DNA from: Oligoflexia bacterium
GTDB taxonomy: Bacteria; Bdellovibrionota; Bdellovibrionia; Bdellovibrionales; Bdellovibrionaceae
Assembly: GCA_016861345.1 (NCBI GenBank)
Contig: BOLD01000006.1
Location: 62,001 to 126,000 of the forward strand
Direction: 5' to 3'
Length of the DNA stretch: 64,000 bases
Below the pieces are notes generated by a model, which saw only the letters and a program-made list of their open reading frames with translations, searched no databases and was not told the DNA's origin. Position numbers and translations under genes: made by a program. The first letter of the stretch is position 1, and every line of letters starts with the position of its first letter. Below are positions 33,125 to 41,839 of the stretch, in pieces.

Positions 33125-34344
33125 GGCTGAGTGGCGTCTGAGTCGTGGTCAACATCATCGTTCTTTTCTGTAGAAGAGGGATGATGTTCAGTTTGGGAAT
33201 ATGTTTGTGGGCCAAAGCTCAGTTGGTTTTCCCAAAAGCAAAGTTCTGAAGGAGACATGGTCATCTCCATTCGGGCCACACGAAGAATCATAGATAATCC
33301 AGATTGGGATAAGAAAGCTTTTTGTCGACGAAAGCCACGTTTTTTGAAAGATTGAATGTTGGGCATTTCGCGGTCACGCTTGATGGCGTGTAGAACGTCG
33401 CCAATTTCAGCTTTAAACATTCCCAACTCATCTTTCATAAAGCGATCACGTACATTTTCAAAATCTGGAGTTCCCTGCATAGCATGAGTAAAGGCCAGCA
33501 CGACAGGAACGTAAATTTCAACCGGGTCTTTATAGTCCCAAGTCAGTTCTTCCATCCGGTGCATGTACTGGATAAAAAGATCACGCTTTTCGTTGTCATC
33601 AAAAACCAGTTTCAGCGAAGGCAATAAGTGCTCCATCAGATTCAGATCATAAAGCTCGCAAAGCGCAGGGACATGATCGTCCAAACGAAGAAACTTCAGA
33701 TATTCTTCTCGGCGTCTTGGTAGGACCGATTTGGCGACTTCGGAGGCATTGGATTGAATGGCCGCACGTAGAGTGGGTTCAATCATGAATTTTAATTTGT
33801 GAGCCAAGCGAATCGCCCTGAGCGAACGAATCGGATCTTCAATGATTCGAGCTGCAGGATCACCAATCATGCGAATGGTTTTAGCCTCGATGTCTTTCAT
33901 TCCCTGAGCATAATCAATCAGCTCATCTTTAACAGGATCATAAAAAAGCGCATTGATAGTGAAATCACGACGAATGGCATCTTCTTCAGGAGTTCCAAAG
34001 AAGTTATCCCCGACAGGCTGATCTTCGGCATTTTCAAAATCTTCAGGCTTACTTTCACGGCGAAAGGTGGCGATTTCATATTGTTGGTCATCGCGTTTGG
34101 CAAGAACAAGGCGAAATCGTTTTCCAATAACATAACTGCCCCAGACTTTTTTGCGAACCATGTTGGGTTGCGCATTCGTGGCGATGTCAAAATCTTTGGG
34201 GTGAATTCCGGCGAGCAGATCGCGAACGCAGCCACCGACCAAATAACTGGTGAAGCCCGCTCTTTGCAGCTTTTCAACGATTTCTCTGGCATGCCTGTCT
34301 ATCCAACTTGCATGAAGGCGGGGTTTCTGTTTAATCTCTAACAT
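33121..34344 (-). CDS. pcnB: Poly(A) polymerase / class II CCA-adding-type nucleotidyltransferase
   Basis: 407 residues. Class II nucleotidyltransferase head: FTSYLVGGCVRDLLAGIHPKDFDIATNA (GG and DxD), IGKRFRLVLAKRD, EIATFRRES, RRDFTINALFYDP and RIIEDPIRSLRAIRLAHKLKF. The neck/body helices follow and an acidic C-terminal tail ends the protein. KRFRLVLA and the long body fit PcnB rather than Cca, so it most likely polyadenylates RNA. The start ATG at 34344 lies 4 nt from the divergent hydrolase start (CATCGCGATG); both genes lack a nearby Shine-Dalgarno sequence. Confidence 0.88.
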   Translation of the reverse strand: MLEIKQKPRLHASWIDRHAREIVEKLQRAGFTSYLVGGCVRDLLAGIHPKDFDIATNAQPNMVRKKVWGSYVIGKRFRLVLAKRDDQQYEIATFRRESKPEDFENAEDQPVGDNFFGTPEEDAIRRDFTINALFYDPVKDELIDYAQGMKDIEAKTIRMIGDPAARIIEDPIRSLRAIRLAHKLKFMIEPTLRAAIQSNASEVAKSVLPRRREEYLKFLRLDDHVPALCELYDLNLMEHLLPSLKLVFDDNEKRDLFIQYMHRMEELTWDYKDPVEIYVPVVLAFTHAMQGTPDFENVRDRFMKDELGMFKAEIGDVLHAIKRDREMPNIQSFKKRGFRRQKAFLSQSGLSMILRVARMEMTMSPSELCFWENQLSFGPQTYSQTEHHPSSTEKNDDVDHDSDATQP

Positions 34345-34348
34345 CGCG

Positions 34349-35164
34349 ATGGCATCATACCTTGAACAATTCCATTATCAACTTTATGGACCAGATCATG
34401 GCAGAAAATGGGTCTTTTTGCACGGCTTGATGGGTTATGGTTCAAATTGGCGTAAAATTGTCTCTGGGCTTGAGTCGACGGAGCGCATTCTGACCTTTGA
34501 TCAGCGGGGACATGGGCGATCCATGAAGCCTCTGACGGGTTATGCCTCGGAAGACTATGCCGATGACCTTTTTTTAATCACTCAAGAGCTGGGTTGGGAC
34601 CAGTTTATATTGGTGGGGCACTCGATGGGTGGCCGAAATGCCTTGATTTTCGCCCACAAATTTCCGGAAAAAGTTCAAAAGCTCATCATCGAGGACATTG
34701 GCCCTGATGCCAATGTGGGCGCCATTGATCGCTACAAACGGATGCTGGATTCAGTGCCGACCCCATTTGCAACAAAACTTGAGGCAAAGCAGTTTTTCAT
34801 GAATGAATTTCCCAAGCTGGGCTTTGGAGATGAAAACGCTCAAACAATTGGCCAATATTTGCACTCGAACATCGAAGAAAAACCTGATGGGACCTCAGAT
34901 TGGCGATTTTCAAAGGACGCAATCATGGCAACAGTCATTCAGGGTCGAGCTAAAGAAGCTTGGGATGAGCTGCGCACATTGACAATGCCGACTTTGATTA
35001 TTCGTGGCGAAAATTCCAAAGAACTGAGCCCAGATGTTTTTAAAAGGATGATTGTCGCAAATCCTCGCATCAAAGGGGTTGAAATTGCTAACGCGGGGCA
35101 TTGGGTGCATTTTGATCAGCCTCAGGAGTTTCTTCGAATCATCAAAGAGTTTGCAGATTTTTGA
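34349..35164 (+). CDS. Alpha/beta hydrolase
   Basis: 271 residues. Oxyanion segment HGLMGYGSNWR, GHSMGG with the nucleophile Ser, Asp in the PTLIIRGENSKELSPD region, and AGHWVHFDQPQEFL with the catalytic His. The sequence resembles YbfF-like acyl esterases and human ABHD11. It is divergently paired with pcnB; 37 nt downstream begins the DEAD-box helicase, so both may share a transcript. Substrate is unknown. Confidence 0.88.
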   Translation: MASYLEQFHYQLYGPDHGRKWVFLHGLMGYGSNWRKIVSGLESTERILTFDQRGHGRSMKPLTGYASEDYADDLFLITQELGWDQFILVGHSMGGRNALIFAHKFPEKVQKLIIEDIGPDANVGAIDRYKRMLDSVPTPFATKLEAKQFFMNEFPKLGFGDENAQTIGQYLHSNIEEKPDGTSDWRFSKDAIMATVIQGRAKEAWDELRTLTMPTLIIRGENSKELSPDVFKRMIVANPRIKGVEIANAGHWVHFDQPQEFLRIIKEFADF

Positions 35165-35201
35165 TGCCTACTATAGTTTGGCAAAAAAAGGAAAATCATC
35201 A

Positions 35202-36908
35202 GTGAAGTTTACCGAATTCCACCTTGAACAGAGTCTTATATCAGCCATCGAAAAGCTTGGGTACTCAGAGTGCACCCCCATTCAAGGAGCCGCGATTCCT
35301 CATATTCTTGAAGGACGTGATATCTCTGGCCTAGCTCAAACAGGAACAGGAAAAACTGCGGCGTTTGTGATCCCGTTGATGGACCGAATTCTTAAAGGTC
35401 GGCTGTCGACTGAGAACTTGAGTGATGAGGAAAAGCAAAAGCACCAATTGCGAAGCTTTGCAGATTGGAAAGCTCAAAATTTTATTTTGATTCTTGTCCC
35501 AACACGGGAGCTTGCCGAGCAGGTTTATGAAAATATCGTAAAACTTTCAGAGTTTTCAGGCCTTCGCGGAGTTTCCGTTTATGGCGGAACAAGCTACGAA
35601 AAACAAAAAGAGGCCTTTAAAACGGGTGTGGAGTTTGTTGTTGCGACTCCAGGTCGTTTGATTGATTTGTACAAAGAGCATGTCCTTGATTTGAAACAGG
35701 TTCGAGCCATCGTTTTTGACGAAGCTGATCGTATGTTCGACATGGGCTTTAAGGATGATATGAAGTTTATTCTTTCTCGAGTGCCTCGAGAAAGACAATT
35801 TCTGGTTTTCAGTGCGACATTAAATTTTGATGTCTTAAATACCGCATATCAGTTTGGCTCTGAGCCAATTGAAATTGATCTCAGCCGGGATCAGGCCAAG
35901 GCTGAAAATGTGAAGGATCAAATTTTTCACGTGGGTCATCATGAAAAGCCGATGTATCTCTTGTCGCTGATTAAAAAATTGAATCCTCGTCAGGTGATTA
36001 TTTTCAGTAATTTCAAAATGAACGTTGAGCGAATTGCCTCTTTCTTATCGAGAAACAATATTCCAGCGATGGGTATTTCAAGTTTGCTCACACAGGCACA
36101 ACGAAATCGCGTGATTGAATTGTTCAAGGCTGAAAATGAAAAGAATATTCTTGTTGCAACAGATGTTGCCGCTCGAGGGCTTGATATTAAGGGTGTTGAT
36201 TTGGTGATTAACTATGAATTGCCAAACGACGCTGAGTCTTACGTTCATCGCATCGGCCGAACTGGCCGAGCGGGAGCAGAGGGTACGGCTTATTCACTTG
36301 TTTGTGATCGAGATGTTGAGTCATTGACTCGGATTGAAGATTATTTGAAACACAAAATTGAAATGGGTTGGTTGGATGATCAAGATATGGTGAGAGAGTT
36401 CCAAGCTTTCCCAAGCGAAGATCTGAGTCCTGGAAATTCAATGGAAAAGCCAAAGGCTCAAGGTGAGCATCGAGGCGGACATGGGCGAGCCCAGCATGGT
36501 CGACCTCGTGGTGAAAGATCACATGCGGGTGGGCGGTCTCAAGGCGGACGGGGTCCTCAGGGACGTCATCCTCGTCGTGAAGGTGAGCGTAGCGGAGAAA
36601 GAGGCGGCGAGCGACCTCAACACGGTGATCGACGTCAGGGAGCCAAAGAGGCTGGTCAGCGCGGCGGGCAGCAGTTCCGAGATAAAGAGCGGCAGCACGC
36701 AAAAGGCGGAGCACCTCACGCAAAGAGCGGGCATCCCCATTCAAAATCTGCACATCATAAAGGTCCTCATGCCAAACCGGCACATGCGAAAAGACCGCAT
36801 CAGGGACAGGCAAAACCAAGTCATGGTGGTCATGCAAAACCGGCTCCTCAAAAAGCAGGAATTGGTGGTAAAGTTGCTAAGTTCTTTAAGAACCTATTTG
36901 GTGGGTGA
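35202..36908 (+). CDS. DEAD-box RNA helicase with a His/Gly/Arg-rich tail
   Basis: 568 residues from GTG 35202 (AAGGAAAA upstream). Helicase motifs: Q-motif CTPIQGAAIP, I AQTGTGKT, Ia PTRELAEQ, GG, Ib TPGRL, II DEAD, III SAT, IV, V ATDVAARGLDIKGVD, VI HRIGRTGRAG. The core ends near residue 410. The tail (about 425-550) is a low-complexity region of RGG-like, GERGG and HAK/HPH repeats, very basic and rich in His, followed by a 12-residue amphipathic end (GGKVAKFFKNLFGG). Such tails tether RhlE/RhlB-type helicases to RNA or promote condensates. Family is RhlE-like. The 3' end overlaps the convergent gene by 15 nt. Confidence 0.93.
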   Translation: MKFTEFHLEQSLISAIEKLGYSECTPIQGAAIPHILEGRDISGLAQTGTGKTAAFVIPLMDRILKGRLSTENLSDEEKQKHQLRSFADWKAQNFILILVPTRELAEQVYENIVKLSEFSGLRGVSVYGGTSYEKQKEAFKTGVEFVVATPGRLIDLYKEHVLDLKQVRAIVFDEADRMFDMGFKDDMKFILSRVPRERQFLVFSATLNFDVLNTAYQFGSEPIEIDLSRDQAKAENVKDQIFHVGHHEKPMYLLSLIKKLNPRQVIIFSNFKMNVERIASFLSRNNIPAMGISSLLTQAQRNRVIELFKAENEKNILVATDVAARGLDIKGVDLVINYELPNDAESYVHRIGRTGRAGAEGTAYSLVCDRDVESLTRIEDYLKHKIEMGWLDDQDMVREFQAFPSEDLSPGNSMEKPKAQGEHRGGHGRAQHGRPRGERSHAGGRSQGGRGPQGRHPRREGERSGERGGERPQHGDRRQGAKEAGQRGGQQFRDKERQHAKGGAPHAKSGHPHSKSAHHKGPHAKPAHAKRPHQGQAKPSHGGHAKPAPQKAGIGGKVAKFFKNLFGG

Positions 36909-37487
36909 TTTGATCCAATCAAAAGTTTTAATGATGGAATTGCAGTCTTGAAGACTGTCTTTAAAAGTATCCATTTGATCAGCACAAGTTAAAGTGACAG
37001 AGGTTTTTCCCGAAAGAAAAATCACTTGGCGAACCTGTTTTTTCATTTTTCGATGAAGAAGATCGACAATAAAACCCTTTGAATGATTTTGAGCAAAGGA
37101 CTTTGTTCCCAAAACTTCAAAACCGTACATGGGGTAATCCCGCACCCATTTTTTCGCATAACTTTCAAGACTCATTTCTTGAGCCAAAGTTTCTGTATTC
37201 AGTTCAAGCAGGGCTGTGCCTTTGGGTGGGGTAAACTGAAGATGAAACTCGGATAAGGAAGAATTTTCATCCCCCGTTATGGACCACTCTGTTTTTCCTG
37301 AATTGAGCTGAAAGCCCTTTCGAGCAAAAAAGGCGGCCTTATGGGGAGCAATCAACATCGAGGTGCTCGTGCCGGGGTGAGGGGCAGCCAGAGCCTGCAA
37401 GCTTAATAATATGAATCCGAGAGCAATAAGGGTGACAAAGGTTAGGGATTTTTTCACCAGTTGAGGCATTCTTAATTTTAAACACAT
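36894..37487 (-). CDS. Exported PsbP/DcrB-like protein
   Basis: 197 residues with a hydrophobic signal segment (LTFVTLIALGFILLSLQALAA). The mature part (about 45-195) reads as a mixed alpha/beta domain: WSITGDENSSLSEFHLQF, LNTETLAQEMSLESYAKKWV, KGFIVDLLHRKMKKQVRQVIFLSGKTSVTLTCADQ and a final helix (NSIIKTFDW), which is the topology of PsbP/DcrB-like (DUF1795) domains. Assignment is tentative. GGGTGG 5 nt before ATG 37487 supports this start; ATG 37469 is an alternative. Convergent with the helicase. Confidence 0.62.
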   Translation of the reverse strand: MCLKLRMPQLVKKSLTFVTLIALGFILLSLQALAAPHPGTSTSMLIAPHKAAFFARKGFQLNSGKTEWSITGDENSSLSEFHLQFTPPKGTALLELNTETLAQEMSLESYAKKWVRDYPMYGFEVLGTKSFAQNHSKGFIVDLLHRKMKKQVRQVIFLSGKTSVTLTCADQMDTFKDSLQDCNSIIKTFDWIKSPTK

Positions 37488-37551
37488 TAGTCCACCCGAT
37501 ACCAGACATAATTCTGTTTTATTTTACAATATCACCAACATCGAATAGGTT

Positions 37552-37592
37552 GCCCCCAGCTGGCCGGGGGGCCGGCGTGAACAGCGGGGGGC
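37552..37592 (+). promoter_or_regulatory. GC-rich leader that may sequester the ribosome site
   Basis: A GC-rich island in an AT-rich 109-nt gap: one GCCCCC (37552-37557) and two copies of GGGGGGC (37566-37572, 37586-37592). The second copy is the Shine-Dalgarno region of GTG 37597. GCCCCC can pair with either copy, giving alternative stems that expose or mask the ribosome site. Confidence 0.4.
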
Positions 37593-37596
37593 ATAA

Positions 37597-40500
37597 GTGA
37601 GACACATTGGATTTTACTTAGCGGTTATTTTAGGCCTAGTGGGCTGTACAAAATCAGACCTTGGACAGGTTGTGCAGAAAATCACGGGTCAGGATATTTT
37701 CAGCGACCGCCCTCAAAATCAAGACACGGCAATTGCTTTGATTAAATTAAAATCTCCTGCTCTTTTGGCCACAGCCAAAATGATCGATGGAAAACGCGTT
37801 GTCGATACCAGTGTGAAGGCTCAAGTCGACGAAGAGCACCTTCAAGGAATTTCAGAGCTCAAAAAAATCTCAGATGAAATCAAAGTCATTTATGAATACA
37901 AAATGGTTTTAAATGCTATTGCTGTTGTGACGCCCATAAAGTATCTCGACAAAATTGGGAGCTTGGGAAGTGTTGCTTACACTGAGCGAGAGGGCGCATT
38001 TGGCCGCCCCAAAGTTTTAGTCTCAAAAACAAAAGCTGTTCGAGATAATTTCAGTGAAAGAAACTCAGTTAACTTTTTGCGAGCGGACCAAGTTCATCAA
38101 TTAAAAAAGAAGCGAGCTTCGGGTGAAGAAGTCCCACTTGATGGAACCGGACTGCAGGTTGGTATTATTGATACTGGGATTGACTACACTCATCTGATGC
38201 TGGGCGGCGTGGGAACTGAAGCCGCTTTTACTGCCATTGATCCTTCAGGAGAAGCTGTTGGTTTTCCAAATTCAAAAGTAGTGGGCGGAGTAGATCTTGC
38301 GGGATCAGCTTTTGATTCAAGTTCATCTGATTTTCAAAAACACATTCCACGTCCTGATGCTAACCCCATTGATGAGGGAGAGCATGGGACACATGTCGCC
38401 GGAACCGTGGCAGGAATTGGAGATGGAGTTTGTACCTATTCAGGAGTTGCTCCCGGAGCAAAACTGCATGCCATTAAAGTTTTTGGAGCAGATGGCTCGA
38501 CAAGTGACACAGTCGTCGTGGCAGGTCTTGAGTACGCGGCAGACCCCAACAAAGACGGGGACCTTTCTGATCAACTAGACGTGGTGAATTTGTCTTTGGG
38601 TAGTGATTACGGCTCTGCTCATATTCTTTATGCTGAAGCTGTTCAAAATCTTTCTGTGGGTGGAACCTTGGTCGTAGCGGCTGCTGGAAATTCTGGCCCC
38701 ATGGACTACATCGTAGGAGCCCCCAGCGTTGTTGATCATGCGATTTCTGTTGCAGCTTCAGTTGATCACACGGATCACAATTGGAAATTCTCAGCTGTGA
38801 AATTTGAAAATGCTCAAGGCGGAACTCATCTGGCAGAAGCCATTGAAGGCACGATCACTCTTCCGATTGAAGAGGCTGGGGATGTGCATGGTGCTTTAAT
38901 TGAAGTGGGCCTTGCCAAAGAAGATTTAAGTCCAGAATTGGCAGCAAAGCTGAAGGGCAATGTGGCCTTGATTGATCGTGGCCAAGTTCCTTTTGCAGAT
39001 AAGATTCGACGAGTAACTCAAGCCGGAGCCATTGGTGTCGTGATGGTGAATAATCAACCAGGGGACGCCATTAAAATGGGGGGAGAAGGAGCATTTCCAA
39101 TCCCTGGAGTTATGATCTCTCAAGCCTTGGGAGCCCAATTGAAAGAAGAAATGAAGGCGGGTGCAGTTCAAATTCACTTCCAAACATCTGACCTGATTGA
39201 GAAGCCAGAGCTCATTGACACAATTACTGATTTTTCATCAAAGGGTCCAAGATCTTTTGATGGAGCCATTAAGCCAGAGATCTCAGCTCCCGGAGAAAAT
39301 ATTATTTCAGCGCAGATGGGCGGGGGTAACAAAGGCGTTCAAATGTCGGGTACTTCTATGGCGACTCCTCATATGGCTGGGGTGATGACACTCATTAAGC
39401 AATCTCATCCTGAATTGACATCGGCGGAGCTTAAGTCACTAGCGATGAACCAATCTCGGCAGATTCGAGATAGCAAAAAAAATATTTATCCGGTCAGCTA
39501 CCAAGGAGCTGGGCGTGTGGATGCCCTATCTGCGGCGACAGCAAAGGTGTTAGCACATCCAGGAGCCCTGTCGGTTGGTGAAATGAATATTGCCACTCAA
39601 AAGTCACTTCAATTGAAAGTTGATTTTAAAAATTTAACCTCTGAGAAAAAATCATTTTCATTAAGCCTTGTTCATGCGGCAGAAGAATTGAAACTATTAA
39701 ACCCGACTTTGATTGAGCTTGGACCGAACGAGGCCAAGACCGTGAGCCTTCGCTTTCAAATTGACGCGCGAAAGATGCAAGACGCCGTCAAAGAGATTGA
39801 TGGTCATCTTCATCTTGTTGAGGGTCAAGAAATCTTGGGCTCGGTTCCAGTCTTGGCTGTAGTCAAAAAGAACTCTGCCATTAAGGTTGAGTCAGTCAAG
39901 GTGAGCTCAACTCGAGAGGACTCTTTTGGAGCGGTTGTTGATCTTCAACTGAAGAACAATGCGGCGAACGGTGGAGAGGTTCAATTATTTAATTTGTTAG
40001 GTCGAGATCAGCGAAAAACCATGGATTCAAAGGCCGAATTTAAAAGTCGTGAATGTGATCTTGAAATGGCTGGATATAGAATTATCGAAAAGATGAAGGA
40101 TGGACAAAAGAAGCAGTTCATTCAATTTGGCTTTAAATTGTTCCAACCTACAACGACTTGGATGAGCTGTGAAGTTTCTGTCTTAATTGATCGTGATGGG
40201 GATCAAGAACCAGATCAAGAGTTAGCAGGAGCTGTGGTCGAGAGCATTTCTGGTTTGGATCAGTTAAAATATGGAAATGCTTTTGGAAGCCTGCTCCTCA
40301 ATGCGAAAGCTGCTCGAGAGATTCGACGAGATTTTGAGAAGGCCACAGGAGACAAAAAAGAAGAAGCTTCATTGTCCTATATTCCAGCACTGGTTGCACT
40401 GAATCCAATGGCTTATTACGATCATTCAACTTTTGCCGTAATCGAGACTGAAACTCAGTCCCTCGTGTTCAATGACCACAAGGAAATCATGATTAAACTG

Positions 40501-40785
40501 GCAACGATTCATAACGAAAGTAGCCCTGTTGAAATGGATGACTATTTAGGCAGTGGCTTGAAGAATTGGATGAAAATTTCACTCGAGGCTGAGAATCAGG
40601 CCTTTGTTGATCTACCTGAAAAAATTGAATTGGATGCAGGACAGACCGAACAGGTCACCTTTACGCGTGGATACGGAAAGCAATCTTTAATGGCGATCTT
40701 TCCTGACAATGCGTATTCGTTTTCGAATTCAACCAAGGACAGTCAGTCTCAAATTTTGAGGCCTCGATTTACTGAGGGCAATTGA
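37597..40785 (+). CDS. Very large lipoprotein subtilisin-like protease (S8) with PA domain
   Basis: 1062 residues from GTG 37597. Lipobox LGLVGC follows a short signal. An inhibitor-like N-terminal region (about 40-140) precedes the S8 domain: GIIDTGIDYTH (Asp192), EHGTHVAGTVAG (His266), AAAGNSGP (oxyanion Asn) and MSGTSMATPHMAG (Ser587). A PA domain is inserted at about 410-530 (GNVALIDRGQVPFADKIR, VMVNNQPGD). After residue 680 come three or more beta-sandwich (Fn3-like) regions. The plan resembles C5a-peptidase and lactocepin proteases that act outside the cell. A surface-tethered protease of this size suits degradation of foreign protein, which is inference. Confidence 0.92.
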   Translation: MRHIGFYLAVILGLVGCTKSDLGQVVQKITGQDIFSDRPQNQDTAIALIKLKSPALLATAKMIDGKRVVDTSVKAQVDEEHLQGISELKKISDEIKVIYEYKMVLNAIAVVTPIKYLDKIGSLGSVAYTEREGAFGRPKVLVSKTKAVRDNFSERNSVNFLRADQVHQLKKKRASGEEVPLDGTGLQVGIIDTGIDYTHLMLGGVGTEAAFTAIDPSGEAVGFPNSKVVGGVDLAGSAFDSSSSDFQKHIPRPDANPIDEGEHGTHVAGTVAGIGDGVCTYSGVAPGAKLHAIKVFGADGSTSDTVVVAGLEYAADPNKDGDLSDQLDVVNLSLGSDYGSAHILYAEAVQNLSVGGTLVVAAAGNSGPMDYIVGAPSVVDHAISVAASVDHTDHNWKFSAVKFENAQGGTHLAEAIEGTITLPIEEAGDVHGALIEVGLAKEDLSPELAAKLKGNVALIDRGQVPFADKIRRVTQAGAIGVVMVNNQPGDAIKMGGEGAFPIPGVMISQALGAQLKEEMKAGAVQIHFQTSDLIEKPELIDTITDFSSKGPRSFDGAIKPEISAPGENIISAQMGGGNKGVQMSGTSMATPHMAGVMTLIKQSHPELTSAELKSLAMNQSRQIRDSKKNIYPVSYQGAGRVDALSAATAKVLAHPGALSVGEMNIATQKSLQLKVDFKNLTSEKKSFSLSLVHAAEELKLLNPTLIELGPNEAKTVSLRFQIDARKMQDAVKEIDGHLHLVEGQEILGSVPVLAVVKKNSAIKVESVKVSSTREDSFGAVVDLQLKNNAANGGEVQLFNLLGRDQRKTMDSKAEFKSRECDLEMAGYRIIEKMKDGQKKQFIQFGFKLFQPTTTWMSCEVSVLIDRDGDQEPDQELAGAVVESISGLDQLKYGNAFGSLLLNAKAAREIRRDFEKATGDKKEEASLSYIPALVALNPMAYYDHSTFAVIETETQSLVFNDHKEIMIKLATIHNESSPVEMDDYLGSGLKNWMKISLEAENQAFVDLPEKIELDAGQTEQVTFTRGYGKQSLMAIFPDNAYSFSNSTKDSQSQILRPRFTEGN

Positions 40786-41839
40786 CATTTGTCAGATCCA
40801 TCTCTTTAAGAAAAAGCTGTTTTGTACCGTTTGATAATTGAGCGGTATAAAGCAGTTTTTTTCGATCAGGGCTTGGGCGGGGATCAGTCAAAGATTGGGT
40901 GGACTCGACTAGGGGAATCAGACAAGACTTTTTTAAATGATAGGCGTAAATAGTATTTATTTTTGAGATTTTCAAATCTGAAGAAAAAAGGATGATTTCT
41001 TCCTTGGAATCCAACCAAGTCAAACCCTGATATTTTGCTACGGGAAGAGTCAGGGAATCGATTTTATCTTTTCGCTTGGTCAGGATGGACATTTCTTCAG
41101 AATTTTCTGGGTGCTCGATCCAAACTAAAGTTGATGCAGAGGAAATCGCTGAGGAAATCATTTTATCTCGATTAAAAAGGGGACTTGATTTGAGATATGG
41201 GGCATCGGCTTTGTGAAGGCTCATTTGTCCAGTCATATGGGATAAAAATAACAGAGATGGTGGCCTAGATTCGATCCAAGAGGGCTGCCCCTGGAAACCA
41301 TTTTGATTGGTTAATCGCGAGATTTCATTTCCCATCAAATCACTGAGATAAAGCTCCGAAGGGGGAAGAGAAGACCGGCGAGTGGAAACATAGAGCAGGG
41401 CGGGTCGTTCTTTTAATTCGTCTGTGGTTGATGCATAAATGATTTTCTTGCCATCCAAAGTGTAGATGGGTGATGAACAGTCGCCATCTTGATAAGTGAT
41501 TCGTTTTTCTTTGTTGGTATCTAGAGATAATTCATAAATTTGCGAGTTGGTGTGAAGCTCTCTTCGGGAGCTTGCGAAAATTATTGAACGTCCATCGGGA
41601 GAAAACTGTGGAGCTTCATTGTTGCCAATAAAGGTCAACTGTTGGCCAAGGTGGGGATATTCATTGGGCAAGGGTTTTGGTATGTCTTTTTTTTCTGAAG
41701 GCGGGCTCGAATGCTGGCAAGAAATGAGCAGCCCCAGTCCAATGCAGAAAACAGCTATTTGTTTTTGAAGCAATGATGTAAAACTTTTTGAAGAAGAATG
41801 GATGGATTGTGTGTTTTGATTTCTGATATTTCCACCCAT
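40769..41839 (-). CDS. PD40/TolB-like beta-propeller lipoprotein
   Basis: 356 residues with SD AAAGGTG 5 nt before ATG 41839. The N-terminal region is unusually long and polar (about 27 residues) before the hydrophobic segment and lipobox GLLISC. At least four TolB-type blades are visible: EAPQFSPDGRSIIFASSRR, CSSPIYTLDGKKIIYASTT, GQPSWIESRPPSLLFLSHM and DPRPSPDRKKLLYTAQLSNG. PD40 propellers often bind ligands or outer-membrane partners. The gene's 5' end overlaps mutY by 85 nt and its 3' end overlaps the subtilase by 17 nt. Function unknown. Confidence 0.83.
   Translation of the reverse strand: MGGNIRNQNTQSIHSSSKSFTSLLQKQIAVFCIGLGLLISCQHSSPPSEKKDIPKPLPNEYPHLGQQLTFIGNNEAPQFSPDGRSIIFASSRRELHTNSQIYELSLDTNKEKRITYQDGDCSSPIYTLDGKKIIYASTTDELKERPALLYVSTRRSSLPPSELYLSDLMGNEISRLTNQNGFQGQPSWIESRPPSLLFLSHMTGQMSLHKADAPYLKSSPLFNRDKMISSAISSASTLVWIEHPENSEEMSILTKRKDKIDSLTLPVAKYQGLTWLDSKEEIILFSSDLKISKINTIYAYHLKKSCLIPLVESTQSLTDPRPSPDRKKLLYTAQLSNGTKQLFLKEMDLTNVNCPQ

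Noticed and set aside
36208-36951. Long ORFs on both strands over the helicase 3' end (minus 36208-36837, plus frame 36463-36951)
   Set aside because: They are produced by the GC-rich low-complexity tail; the helicase frame has complete motifs and these frames show no domains.
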